Assembly (NCBI GenBank): GCA_027924585.1
Contig: BSBM01000597.1
Span: 7,073,501-7,137,500, forward strand
Reading direction: 5' to 3'
Origin: Larix kaempferi
Taxonomy: Eukaryota; Streptophyta; Pinopsida; Pinales; Pinaceae
DNA length: 64,000 bases
Shown here: piece after piece, positions 11,650 to 23,655 of the stretch
Layout of the letters: each line of letters begins with the position of its first letter
How positions within the stretch are numbered: the stretch's first letter is position 1
The notes under the pieces: generated by a model
What the model saw: only the letters and a program-made list of their open reading frames with translations
Databases searched by the model: none
What the model was told of the DNA's origin: nothing
Made by a program: the position numbers and the translations under genes

Positions 11650-12820
11650 TCCTGTATGTTATGCATAGTTTTCATTCGGTTTTCTCTATAAGGACAATTT
11701 CTGATGTATGATTCCCTTCACATCCCCAACATTTAAATGGGGTATTTTTCCTTTTTTCTTGGGACTCTACATTCTGTGGCCCTTTCGTATTGGAATTGCT
11801 CTACTGAAATGAACCATGATGATTTCTTAAGAAAGGAGGTTGGAATCCTTTCTTCCTTTGATCCTTCTTATCTATTTGCATATCCCTACAATATATCTGT
11901 ATATATTCTCTTCCTCTATTCTAATCATATAGATGATTAGCCTTTCGAATGGCCCCTTCAAGGGATTTTGGTTCATCATATTGGATTATGTCTTTGTAAA
12001 ATGTAGGAAGTCCACTTAGAAACCTATGAATTTTTACTTTTTCCTCCTTAATAAACCCCACTTACCTCAACAACTCTAAGAATTTCCTTTCATAATACTC
12101 CATACTCATAGATCCCAACTTGATGTCAAAAAAATCCTCAATTTTCTTCTTATAACAATGTTCAGATAAGTATTTCTGCTGGAAATACGTTTTGAAGTGT
12201 TTCCATTAAATTTTCTTCTCACTGATATGCTTCACTTCCACTAGTTGATCCCATCATATCGAGGCTTTGCCCTACAAGTTATAAATGGAAATTCTAGCCT
12301 CCATATTTGAAGAGTAATTATGCAAGCACATGAATTTTCTCATCCCTAACAGCTAGGCCTCGGCATCTTCACCTTTCTTGTTCTCACCATCAAAAGTAGG
12401 TGGTTTAATCTTCCTAAGTTCTCCTTGTAACACTTCTTCATATGTCTTCTTGTATGATGCCTCCTTGGATACATTTCTGGATTGTTGCTAGAATCCTTTG
12501 TGGTATAAGATCTCATATTTGCACGAGGTGGTGAATGATGATGTCCATGACCTCTAGTAACACTCTTAGAGAGTCTATATTTTTCATGAGATCTATTCTT
12601 TGAACTAATCCTATATTCCTTCTCATAGCATGAAACATATCCAACCTGCAGTTGTCTCTGTAACAAGTTCAAACTCTGCATAAGTTGAGTATTTAACTAA
12701 TTCTGTTGCTCCCGATCCCTCAACATTCTCTCATTATCAGCTTTACAACTATGTACTTCCATCCTCAAACTTTTCATTGTTTCCACTAGCTCCATTGATT
12801 CTAAGTTGTCTCTGTGTCCA
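11650..12820 (-). pseudogene. E1 gag
   Basis: The leftward frames begin with a helical region near 12796 (MELVETMKSLRMEVHSC). They continue through a capsid-like end (HRFLSGLPTFYKDI..YDEPKSLEGAIRKA) near 11940-12060 and a zinc knuckle near 11715 (FKCWGCEGNHTSEIV, last Cys changed). Frameshifts and stops are frequent. E3 lies 295 bases upstream of this start, in the gag leader. Confidence 0.7.
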
Positions 12821-13117
12821 TTAGATTATGTTTCTTCATTGCCTATATTTATATTCTACCCTCTAACTTCTTCTCTCAAACTGCCTAAAATTCTATCCCT
12901 TCCATCTTTACTGTACAATTATGTTTGTCTTGAACTAAGCTATAAACCTATAAACTGTAGAAACTTGCTACACAAGCATCTGCAATGTGTTCAAATAATT
13001 AAAAACTATTACATAAATTACTTCCAAAAATTCACAACAAATTTTATGCATAAAAAAAAATTCTGGAAAATTTCCCTTTTTTACAACTTTTGTCAAAAGT
13101 AAGTTGTAGGTTCCTTT

Positions 13118-13588
13118 TGTTAGAAAAACAGGATCGCAAAGCAATAACAATAAACAAAAATGCAAATATAATCACACATACACATTACAAGAGAAACACA
13201 TATATATCGTGGTTCACCCAACTTGGGCTACGTCCACACTGAAGTTGTCAGTCCTTATTATTATTCCGTCCAGCAAAGTGAGGGATACAACCTACAGCAC
13301 AACCGCTGCACTTCCTCTTCACTGTCTCACAGTCTCTCTACCGATCTCAAAGATATTTACAATGCATAAAACCTAATACATCAACCCTAGCCGCATTACA
13401 ATGTCTTTCTTTTATAAGGGAAATACAATGGGAAAATACCACAGGTTACCCAAAACCACGGGCCCGAAAACTGGTGGCAAAAACAACCCCAACCTGGGAA
13501 TCGTGCTGGGATCATAACCAAACCTGGGGTACGGACACAGCTGAATAATAATATCTCTGCATCTATAGATCAAGCTCCATAACCAACA
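13118..13588 (-). repeat. E3 3' LTR
   Basis: TGTTAG...ACCAACA; pairs with 17628-18069. It is about 29 bp longer than its partner, chiefly from a block near 13500. A minus-strand TATAAAAG lies at 13409-13416. Confidence 0.94.
13409..13416 (-). promoter_or_regulatory. TATA box of E3 LTR
   Basis: TATAAAAG on the minus strand. It is repeated at 17920-17927 in the other LTR, where it would drive the element. Confidence 0.6.
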
Positions 13589-13600
13589 ATCTCCCACTTG
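13589..13600 (-). promoter_or_regulatory. E3 polypurine tract
   Basis: Minus strand CAAGTGGGAGAT directly abuts the 3' LTR, the standard copia tract. Confidence 0.9.
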
Positions 13601-13673
13601 GAGACTGATCACAACAACTCCACCGCTACTGCACTGACTGGAATTGGACTTGGCAACTTTCTCCTCTTCACCT

Positions 13674-16600
13674 TCATGCTAGAAGGCCAACTGAAACCAA
13701 GCAAGAACTCAGTTTCTCTCTTGTCACTACCTTTGTGAACATGTCTGCAGGATTCTGGCTAGTGTGTATCTTTTCCAGCTTCAATAGTTCATCTTCCAGA
13801 ACAAAGCATATGAAATGGTACTTGAGCTGTATATGTTTAGTCCTGGAATGGAATGTTGAATTCTTTGCAAGATGAATGGCACTCTAGCTGTCACTATACA
13901 ACCTGCTATCCTTCTGCTTCTTACCCAATTCCTCCATAAATCTCTGCAACCAAATCATCTCCTTACTATCCTCTGTAACAACAACATACTCTGCTTCTGT
14001 TGTTGAAAGTGCAACAACCTTCTGCAGTTTTGAAATCCAACTTACTGTTGTTCCACCTACAGTAAACACATACCCTGTGGTGCTCCTCCTGCTATCCTTA
14101 TCACCTGCCATATATGCATCAACATATCCTTGTAGAACAGTGTCTGAACCTCCAAAACATAATTCCTAAGTGGTAGTACCTCTCAAATACCTGAGAATCC
14201 ACTGTACTACCTTCCAATGTTCTTTACCTGGATTGTTCATATATCTGCTCACAACTCCCACTACTTGTGCAATATCTAGTCTTGTGCACACCATGGCATA
14301 CATCAAGCTACCAACTGCTGACTGATAGGGAATATTGGACATGTAATTTGTATCTTCCTGTGTCTTGGGACACATTTCCTCACTTAGACTGAAATGGCTG
14401 GCCAAAGGTGTACTTACTGTTTTTGCATTCTGCATTCTTAACCTCTCCAACACCTTTTGTATGTACTCACTCTGAGATAATGTCAATTTGCAATTTTTCT
14501 TGTCTCTCGTTATTCTCATACCAAGGTTTTGCTTTGCAACACCCAGATCCTTTATCGCAAATGAATTAGCTAGCGTCCTTTTGACTACATTTATATCTTG
14601 CATGTTAGACCTTGAAACAATCATGTCACCCACATACAATAACAAGATAATATATCTCTCATTGTCTAACTTCTTGAAATAAACACAGTGGTCAGAATGA
14701 CATCTACTATAACCTTGTTCTGTCATAAAACTGTCAAATTTTAAATGCCAATGCCTTGGAGCTTGCTTCAAGCCATATAAGCTCTTTTTCAACCTGCATA
14801 CCAAGTTCTCCTTACCTTTGATCTCATACCCTTGTGGTTGCTACATATATATCTCTTCCTCCAAATCCCCATGGAGAAAGGTTGTTTTTACATCTAACTT
14901 TTCAAGATGCAAATCTTCTACCACCACTAGACTTAAGATAAGCATAATTGAGGTCATCTTAACAACAAGAGAAAATATTTTATCAAAATCTATACCTTTC
15001 TTCTGTGAAAACCCCTTTACAACAAGTCTCTCCTTGTACCGCTTCTTACCTCCTTCTTCTTCCTTCAACCTGTAAATCCATTTGTTCTACAATGCTCTTT
15101 TACCAGTAGGCAACTGAACCAAATCCCAAGTTTGGTTTCCTACCAATGAGTCCATCTACTCATTCATGCCTTGCTCCCACTTCTTTCTAGTTTCCACCTG
15201 CATTGCTTCTTCATAGGATTCTGGTTCACCAACATCAGTCATCAACAAATAATACATTGAAGGAGAGTATCGTTCAGGGAGTCTACTTAACCTAGTAGAT
15301 ATTCTTGTAGTTGCAGGAGTTTCAAGTGCTTGTTGTTGTTCTTGATTTTCTGGCACCTTTGGAACTTCATTTTCTTGAATTTCATCAAGTACTGTGTACT
15401 CTATGTTTTCCTTTTCCTGTTTATTTCCTTGCAACTGATCTTTATACATGACCTTTTCATTGAATATGACATCTCTACTTCTAATGATTTTGTGATTTTC
15501 ATAATCCCATAAACGATAACCAAAATCATCAACCCCATATCCAATAAAGGTACATTTCTTGGATTTAGCTTCAAGCTTTGTTCTATTTTCTTTATCAATA
15601 TAGACAAATGCTTCACAACCAAACGTTCTCAGAAATGAGTAGTTTACCTTTTTATCTGTCCATGCCTCCTTTGGAATACCACCATCCAAAGCACTTGAAG
15701 GTCCTCTGTTTGTTAAATAAACAATGGTATTTACAGCATCTACCCAAAACTGTAAGGGCAACCCTGCATGCAATATCATACACCTTGCATGCTCCATGAT
15801 CGTTCTGTTCATCCTTTCAGACACACCATTTTCTTGTGGTGTTCATGGGACTGTCTTCTCTCTATGAATCCCATGGTATGAACAATAACTATCAAACTCC
15901 TTGCCGCAGTAGTCACCTCCATTACCAGATCTGAGACACTTCAATCTTTTTCCTATCTCATTCTCAACCAAAGCTTTCCACGTCTTAAAAGTAACAAACA
16001 CATCATATTTCTGTCTAATGCAATAAACCCAAGTTTTCCTAGTTGCATCATCAATAAATGTAACATAATAATGAGAGCCACCAAGAGATTGTACCTGAGC
16101 TAGTCCCCATACATCTGTATGCACAAGCTCTAACTTTTCATTCTTCTTCTATTTCCCAACCCCGAGAAATCTAACTCTCTTATGTTTTCCATAAATACAG
16201 TTTTCACAGAATTCCAAACTTACCTGCTTCAAATCTGGCAGCAACTTCCTTGAGTGGAGAATCTGCATCCCCTTCTCACTCATGTGGCTAAGCCTATAAT
16301 GCCACAATGTTGTATCTTTTCCTGTGGAAGCTAAAGAGATAGAATGGTCAGTATTATGAGGACATAAATACAACGTACCGACCCTGTCTCGTTTTTCTAT
16401 CACCATTGATCCTTTAGTGATCTTCCACCACTTTTCTTCAAATGTAGATAGACAGTCGCCATATCCCAACTTCCCTGTTGAGATCAGATTTCTTTTCATA
16501 GCAGGAATATGCCTAACATCTTTTAACAGCCAGTCAATTCCATTCTTAAATTTTATCCATACCTTACCCATTCCAACTATTTTACATGGCTCATCATCAC

Positions 16601-17561
16601 CCAATAAAACATGTCCAAAATTGCTTGGAACATAATCATGAAAGTATTTCCTATGGGGTGTAGCATGACATGAAGCCCCTCAATCTACTACCCAATAATC
16701 ACTATTATTATCTAATGCAAGAATCAAAGTATCTTGTAACACATCACCTATTACATTTGCTTCCTGGGTAGTTTCCTTCTGTCCATCTCCTTTCTTCTTT
16801 AGAGATCTGTAGTCTTTCTTCAGATGTCCTTTCTTTCCACAGTTCCAGCACTCTATTTTTCCCAGTCTGGACTTGGATCTTCCCGTTTTAGACTTGCTAC
16901 GATTACCTTGGCTCTTTCCTCTCTCCCTTTGTCTTCCCCTGCTCTCCATGGTCAACGCATTACCTGATGTCTCACCTATGTTTTTTCTTTGCATTTCCTC
17001 GCTAAGAATAACACCAATAACATCATCAAATTTCAAGGTGTTTGAACCAGAGATAGAGTTACTTACAACCATGATTAAGCTATTCCAGCTTTCTAGCAAT
17101 GAACATAAGATTAGAAGAGCCCTAACCTCATCATTGAAGTTCACACTTACAAAACTTAGTTGATTTGTAACCGTATTAAACTCATTTAAATGATGAGTAA
17201 TAGATCCACCTTCAGACATCTTCATATTAAATAAACACTTCATTAGAAATACCTTGTTGGAGGCCGAGGGTTTTTCATACAGCTTACCCAATGCGCTCAT
17301 CAAACCCTTCGTTGTCGTTTCTTTTGAGATATTGAAAGCCACCAACGAAGCTAGGCTCAGCCGTATTGTTCCCAGAGCCTTTCTGTCAAGAACCTCCCAT
17401 TCTTTGTCCTTCATGGCCGCCGGTTGCTTTGCTCTTCCTCCCAACGGTAGGAATAGATCCTTCTGGTACAAATAGTCCTCGATTTGCATCTTCCATAATT
17501 GAAAGTTTTGGCCGTTAAACTTCTTGACCTTAAACTTTCCTTCTTTTTCCATTGCTCCCAC
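13674..17561 (-). pseudogene. E3 gag-pol polyprotein, 1,295 codons with 8 in-frame stops
   Basis: One frame runs without a shift from ATG at 17561 to a proper TGA at 13676-13674. Gag is codons 1-290, with FNGQNFQLWKMQIEDYL and a zinc knuckle CWNCGKKGHLKKDY (last Cys lost) near codon 237. The protease active site at codons 293-296 reads D-stop-G-A-S. Integrase follows: HHCC finger from about codon 421, then the core with FIDDATRKTWVY and LRSGNGGDY, where the second catalytic Asp is Gly (15924-15926). RT has LYGLKQAPRHWH and YVGD instead of YVDD (14625-14636). RNase H ends the protein ([13 protein letters not shown]...STTEAEY). Stops fall at about 16680, 16147, 15841, 15154, 15087, 14839, 14164 and 13882. 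The product cannot act, but a helper element could mobilise its RNA. Confidence 0.93.
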
Positions 17562-17613
17562 TCGAACCAGAAACCCTAGTTTCTTGCGGGTTTAACTGCC
17601 AAATAGACCTTTG

Positions 17614-17625
17614 GCTCTGATACCA
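17614..17625 (-). promoter_or_regulatory. E3 primer binding site (tRNA-iMet)
   Basis: Minus strand TGGTATCAGAGC is a perfect match to the plant initiator tRNA-Met site, two bases from the 5' LTR. Confidence 0.95.
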
Positions 17626-17627
17626 AT

Positions 17628-18069
17628 TGTTAGAAAAACAGGATCACTGAGCAATAACAATAAACACAAATGCAAATATAATCACACATACACATTACAA
17701 GATAAACACAGATATATCGTGGTTCACCCAACTTGGGCTACGTTCACACTGAAGTTGCCAGTCCTTATTGTTATTCCTTCCAACAAAGTGAAGGGATATA
17801 ACCTGCAGGACAACCGATGCACTTCCTCTTCACTGTCTCATGGTCTCTCTATCGATCTCAGATATCTTTACAATGCATAAAACCTAATACATCAACCCTA
17901 GCCATGTTACAATGTCTTTCTTTTATAAGATAAATACATTGGGAAAATACCATGGGTTACCCAAAACCATGGGCCTGAAAACTAGTGGCGAAAACAACCC
18001 CAACCTGGGGTATGGACACGGTTGAATAATAATATCTCTGAATCTGGAGATCAGGCTCCAAAACCAACA
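17628..18069 (-). repeat. E3 5' LTR
   Basis: Pairs with 13118-13588 and ends ACCAACA at 18069, followed by the TSD CCTTT. Confidence 0.94.
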
Positions 18070-18446
18070 CCTTTTTTGTTAGATTTCTGGAAATTTAGAA
18101 AATACTGATTCACTGATTCAGCTTCATTGTTTTTGTTCTCCTACTGTTACTCTCTCCAATTACCATACCCATTTTCAATATTGGTTTCACCACTAAGAGT
18201 TATATCTCTATAAAAACACAGTTTCTATCCAATTTTACTCTCTTTTCTATCGCTGCAACTATGCTGAAGTACCACTTTTGGAGACCTATATAACAAAAAA
18301 TGTAAGGAAATAGAAAAAGAATTATACTAGAAACTGATAACCCAAATAATGGTGTGCACATGTAAACTTTCACTATTCGAATCAAATTCTCTTATCAAAA
18401 CTTACAATATTCTAAAATCACCAACTTTTAATTTTTGTCATTTTTT

Positions 18447-18516
18447 CAAACTTTGAATTTTTACTAAAAACTACTATCTTCCAAACTTTGAATTTTTACT
18501 AAAAACTACTATCTTC
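18447..18516. repeat. 35-bp perfect tandem duplication
   Basis: The units 18447-18481 and 18482-18516 are identical (CAAACTTTGAATTTTTAC...). Such identity suggests a recent slippage event. Confidence 0.9.
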
Positions 18517-19694
18517 TAAACTAAGCATTTTTGGAAAATTTTCCTCTAAGAAAATTTGTTCATCTTGGTGAGTAGAACAAATGTTTAAATTAGTCAATTT
18601 TATGGTTATGAGTTCTAAGACCAATTTTGCCTCCTTCAAGTTTTCAAAAATCGTACTTTCGTGCGCCCAAATAATGGATTTTGGCCTTATTTCAACCCTC
18701 GGGTTCACATCTTTTTGAATTTGGTCTCAAGGCTCCATATTCATCTATGTGTATGGATCAAAATTGCACTGTAACAATTTGAGCCTCAACCGGGAATCCA
18801 TCTATCCTCGGGCTACACACCTTCAAAAACCATTAAACTGAAATTTCTATCCAATCTGAGCAGAATGGGTCCTTGTCCCTCATTGTTGATCCTGTAGTAT
18901 CATTTAATAGCATCAAAATGGCGCAAGTATCATCTATTTCTAATTTAATCTACTCCTAATATGGAAAAAACAAGATTTTGGCTCCAGACTTTTTTTAAAC
19001 TTAAGTAAATCTTTCATTATCGTGCAATATGGTGCATGAGATCACTGTCATTTTGTAATCTCGGTCACCCAAAAATCAGCTACAAAACCCCTTCTCTTTC
19101 TGGTCTACACCCTTCAGATGCCACCCATATTCGCCTTACTAGTTTTAAGTGATAAGTGGTTTCAAGCTCTAAAAAGAGTGGTTTCCTGAAACTACTTTTA
19201 CGAGCCTGAATGCATGAGGGGGTGACACATTGCAAGGTGGTTTCCATCTCAATCTCATGCCCATCGGTTATCTGTCATGCAAGTTCGCAGGCTTGAATCA
19301 ATGTTGGTATTCGATTAAATCTACACAATATTCCATGGTTGACATGATTGATGAGGGCCCCACCTTTCTTGATGTTATTGTGCATCACATCTCCCCACAT
19401 CACATCACTTCTTGTCAAACCAATAGTGGTTTCAGGATTCGAGAAAAGTGGTTTCCTCAACCCGCTTTCATGTACCTGAATGCAATAGATGGAGACACAT
19501 CATAGGGAGGTTTATCACTTCAAGGTCGTGCTGATTAGTTATACTCTGTGCACCTTCATGATCCTGAAACGCTATTAGATGTCGATCTTGATCTCCACCA
19601 CCCAATGGTCATATCTATTCCTCCTTCACTCTCAGTCTCCTACGGTCTCATGTGCACATGGATATGATGTGGCTGGTTCGCAACACATATTATT

Positions 19695-19790
19695 CCCACA
19701 TGGCCCCTCCACGTCATACCTCTCTCCCATGTGGCTCCTCCACATCACCCTTTCATGTGGCTTCTCCGCATCACCCATCCATGTGGAATG
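19695..19790. repeat. CCATGTGG quasi-tandem repeat
   Basis: Several imperfect units of about 25 bp containing CATGTGGCTYCTCC and CATCACCC occur in the E1 leader. Confidence 0.6.
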
Positions 19791-20006
19791 AGTGGGGCCC
19801 GACAAAAATTTTCCATTTTTTTTTAAATTGCATAATTATGCAAAAAACAAAATCGGACAATAAGGGGAAAATTTCAAAATTGATTTGAAATTATTCTTGA
19901 CCCCTTCTCTGTCACTTAACAGAAACCAATTTATTCATAACCATTTCTAATTTATGCCTATGAATTTGGATTTATGGCCCATACAGCTCCAGTATTGAAA
20001 CCTAGA

Positions 20007-20018
20007 GCTCTAATACCA
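20007..20018 (-). promoter_or_regulatory. E1 primer binding site (tRNA-iMet-like)
   Basis: Minus strand TGGTATTAGAGC differs from the initiator-Met site by one base and lies three bases from the 5' LTR. Confidence 0.85.
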
Positions 20019-20021
20019 AAC

Positions 20022-21083
20022 TGTCACGAACCAAGTACCCTCACAATGCTAATTTGGCCATGAAACATCCATAATTTTACCTAGGAATGCCCATGCGATT
20101 ATAAATTTGGATTTCTAGTAGTTAAATTGATGTTTATAGTGGAATTATGATTGTATTTAGGCATTGTGGTAATTCAAATATGAAGGAAAAAAAATTCAAG
20201 TATGCTCGTATATTTTCTATGAATACAATTCCTCAAATTATAGTAATTCCATGTAATTAAGTGAAAACATTCAACATAAAATATATTAAGCACAATTTAA
20301 TCGTTTTCCAGAAATAATTCCATTCACAAATGAATACTTATCTAGAAATAAATGAACCAACTATTTGCAAACCAAGGGAATTCCACCCATCCATAGGCTC
20401 TGTCAAGCCATATCTTACTTTGACAGGACACCCCCGAGCTGGTACTATCAATCCACAAAAAGGTGCTAGTTTATATGGATACAACTATCCCTCAACCAAG
20501 GAATGGGGCTCCCTTCTCTGAGTTATCAGTACCTCGGGCTCCCTTATCTGAGTTAATAGTACCTCGGGTTTGTTACCCCTAATTCCTTTTCCAGGCTCAA
20601 GGGTGTTCCACTGTTATAAGTCTGGTTCTCCATGTGCATAAGGGTGAGGATGGTATAGAATGGTACCCAATGGCAATACGAGTGACAAGATTCTCAGTTC
20701 TATAGTGCAGGTCTGGAAGCTAGATGAACTCTCTCTAACATCCAGGAATAATGGAATAATGGCTTTTTGTTCCTATTTATATGCATGTTTGAGGATAGTT
20801 AGGTGTCTTGGAGAGGTATGCAAGTGGCATGGAGAGGTAGACACTTTTCCCTAGACAAGTGGCACACATGAGTTGGGCACACTTTTCCCCTTTTTGTGGA
20901 AGGAGAGTCCCCCATCTCTTCTTTTTATCCTTTAGTTTGCAGCAACCATGTATTCTTATATTAAGGAGTGGAAAGTTACAACTTTGCATATCTTGGTCAC
21001 TCTGGACCATACACATCTAGCCTGTATCCTTTTCATTAATATTTACATTTTTTTACATATTGGGGTAAAAACGGGGTGTTACA
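20022..21083 (-). repeat. E1 5' LTR
   Basis: TGTCACGAACC...GGTGTTACA, 1,062 bp, the same length as the 3' copy. The right boundary is followed by TSD TGTCA, after which the E0 LTR resumes. Confidence 0.94.
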
Positions 21084-22219
21084 TGTCATCAATAATACAA
21101 TGGTCCAATGGTCCAAGTAGTAAAAAGGGGACAAGTGTTACCTCCTCAAATGAAGGAATCTCCAACAAACTGTGTCAAAAGTGGCATGTGTAGCAAGGAA
21201 TGGTCCAATAATGATGAATGTGCCATCCAGGAATTGTCCAAGCATGTTGGAGTGTTTCTCTAACCAACTCCTCAAACTTTGTGCATTTATCTAAATGAGA
21301 GAATAATGGTCCAAATGTCATCAAGAAGCCGGTCAAATATCAATACAATTTATACAAATAGTCAAAGAGGGTTGGCCCTCTCAAATAATGATGGAATATA
21401 CCTCATGAAACTCCATATGTTGATGAAGAAGGGGGTGCACCACCTAGGAGAAGAAGATATGTATGTAGTGAAATCAACCAAGTGTTAGACATTATAAAGT
21501 ATAAATTAGGAAAACACTTGATTATATGCAAATATTAACATAAAAGGATATTATGTGAGATTTTATATTAATTCATTTAATTAATTGTCGAAATAAACTT
21601 AGAACTACCATGGTGCAACCATAATTGACCCAGATTTCATATTACATGCCTATGACTAAGTAAAATTCCTAAGTTTCTATGCAATGTGAGGGTAATGAAG
21701 TGAATAATGTATTGAAGGGGAAATTAATTGTAATGTTATGGAAAAGGATTTGTGAATTAATTATCATGAGAGAATGTCTAAGTTCCAAGTCTTCCCCGTA
21801 GCTTTCAAGAGCTATGGGTTATGGTTTAATAATAAAAAAATCCATATGCATGCATTTAGAAGGGAATTGTTTCTTCTTGAGTTACTGTTTCCTTATGCCA
21901 TTTTTTATGATCATTTATTTATTTATTATTATTATTAGACATTATTCCCTTTCTTTGAGAAACTTTGATAATATGGGACATAGGATCGTGGCTTATCATA
22001 AGGGGGCATTGCTCACATTCCTCATTTGATTTTATTTCCCTAAATTACTTTGACTTTTGAATTTAATTTAGGGACCATACATATGAATAATATGTAGAAA
22101 CCTTAGAACATGACATATCATTAGTTAATTGAAGGGGAACATGGTGTAAATGGGTGGATTAGATAGTGAAATGGCATGATATGAAAAATGGCTAGGTAAA
22201 ATTTTGTAAATGACATGAA

Positions 22220-22582
22220 TAATATAAAAATATAAAAATACAATCAACAACAATAACAATTGAACACAAGATTTACGTGGAAACCCTATTGTACACAGGT
22301 AAAACACATGGCAATGACGGTTTCAATCTTTTATTATTACTCAGAAAAAAAAACTTACAATGATTTCTTCTACCTCTCTTATATTGCAATGTTGTGGGGT
22401 ACTCCCCTTTTATACAATGCATACAAGGGTTCTAGATTCTAGAAGGAACTGAAATACACTAGAAGTGTATAGAAATTTTCACCTCATGGACCTAGTGGCT
22501 GCCCCACACGCTCGACACATACAATCACACATAGGCCTCGACAAGAAACTGGAGATCTATATATTGGATTCATCTTCTAACA
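22220..22582 (-). mobile_element. Solo LTR (363 bp, copia-like) in E0 left LTR
   Basis: The E0 right LTR near 50120 reads straight through this point, whereas here 363 extra bases appear. They end CTTCTAACA and are flanked by ATGAA (22215-22219) and GTGAA (22583-22587), a 4-of-5 TSD. The first bases are TA, probably decayed TG. The minus orientation is a guess, based on TTTACGTGGAAACCC resembling the CGTGGTTCACCC of E3's LTR. Confidence 0.7.
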
Positions 22583-22617
22583 GTGAAATGACGGTCATGC
22601 TAGCTTAAATCCCTATG

Positions 22618-23655
22618 TGTTATAGCGTCTTCTGCCACAATTTATCCCAAGACGTTATAGTGGTTGATCTTATCCCTTTTCCTAGTTGCATACCCCCTTT
22701 TTTCCCTTGTGCCTCTATGGATAATCAAATAACTTGAGAAATTCCCTTTTAAAAACCACATTTCTCAAGGTTTATGCAACCTTTGTTTGGATAACTCGCA
22801 TATACGCGACCTACATATGCCCAGCTCACGTACATGTTTGTACAAGGGTAAAAAACTAAATAAAAATTTATCTAATGGATTTACTTTCAGTTAAGACTAT
22901 TCCCTAAGCCCAAAACCCATGAATAACCACTCCTAACTCCCTAACTACTCCTCACAAACTATAAAATAACACATGTGAGAGAAAATTTGGTCACTAATTA
23001 ATTACATTGGAAAATTCTTTGTAAATATTTTCTTGGAGAAGAAACCCTCTTTATGATTGGATTGTACAACCCATTTACCTTGTATGCAACACTCCTCACT
23101 CCTTATATGGAACTCTTGTTTTCCACTCTTCTCATTGAAAGCATATTATGCTAAAGAATCTCCATACTGTTTTGAGTGAAGTTGGAGTGCTAAAGTGACT
23201 TCGGAGAAAGGACCCAGGACTTGGTTCCATAATGGTGTAGCAACATGATTAGGTTTATTCTTTACATGTATCTTGTTGCCAATTTTAATATATAACTATC
23301 TTTCCAATCCAATATATGATGTTGATTTGAATGTTTATTTATTTTGAATTGGAAATTTATAATTTTGCAAGTGATTTTATAATCTTTTATGGGGAAACTG
23401 TGATTCTTTCACTTTCTTTGTTTCTATTTCAGAATTGTTTAAAGGATTGAAACAAAAGATAAAATTGCAAGAATTATGGGATTCAACTACAAATGATTGG
23501 AATAGGGTATGTACTTCTTGAACTTTGTATGTTTATGTTTCATTGTTTGAAAAAGAAATCAATTGTTTTACTTGTTTGAATTAAGTTCATTTATGGGTTT
23601 TCTCTGTAACAACTAAACCCAAACAATTGTTGGGGATTTATTAAACCCCTTAACA
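22618..23655 (+). mobile_element. Solo LTR (1,038 bp) in E0 left LTR
   Basis: The interval begins TGTTATAGCG and ends CCTTAACA (TGTTA/TAACA inverted ends). It is flanked by CTATG (22613-22617) and CTATA (23656-23660), a near-perfect TSD. The right LTR of E0 lacks it (near 50150-50170). ACTATAAAATA near 22957 could be a TATA box, which would favour plus orientation. No coding sequence was seen. Confidence 0.75.

Larger units (their letters stand above)
13118..18069 (-). mobile_element. E3: Ty1/copia (Tork/Tnt1-like) retrotransposon in E1
   Basis: The LTRs are 471 and 442 bp with a perfect TSD CCTTT (13113-13117 and 18070-18074). A perfect initiator-Met primer site, the classic purine tract next to the 3' LTR, and one gag-pol frame of 1,295 codons make it structurally complete. 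The domain order gag, protease, integrase, RT, RNase H defines Ty1/copia. The integrase and RT motifs are closest to the Tork/Tnt1 lineage as I know it. By eye the LTRs differ at about 7-8 per 100 bases. The coding frame has eight stops. Confidence 0.95.
18075..20006 (-). other. E1 leader between primer site and gag
   Basis: About 1.9 kb of noncoding sequence belongs to E1 upstream of gag. It holds a 35-bp tandem duplication (18447-18516), a diverged direct repeat of about 80 bp (near 19168-19250 and 19440-19520, both with GTGGTTTCCT and CCTGAATGCA), and CCATGTGG-rich quasi-repeats (19695-19790). No reading frame has family similarity. Confidence 0.6.
3259..21083 (-). mobile_element. E1: Ty3/gypsy chromovirus, inserted in E0 left LTR
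   Basis: The element has two 1,062-bp LTRs and a perfect 5-bp TSD, TGTCA, at 3254-3258 and 21084-21088. Without its two nested guests it would be about 9.0 kb. Read leftward it has an iMet-type primer site, a long leader, gag, protease, RT, RNase H, integrase with a chromodomain-like tail, and a polypurine tract, which is the usual Ty3/gypsy order. The coding part is broken by many stops and frameshifts. The left LTR begins TA instead of TG. By eye the LTRs differ by roughly 8 per 100 bases. Confidence 0.93.

Noticed and set aside
16680-16682. Programmed readthrough at the E3 gag-protease stop as an established feature
   Set aside because: Seven other stops in the same frame show general decay, and one copy cannot show programming.
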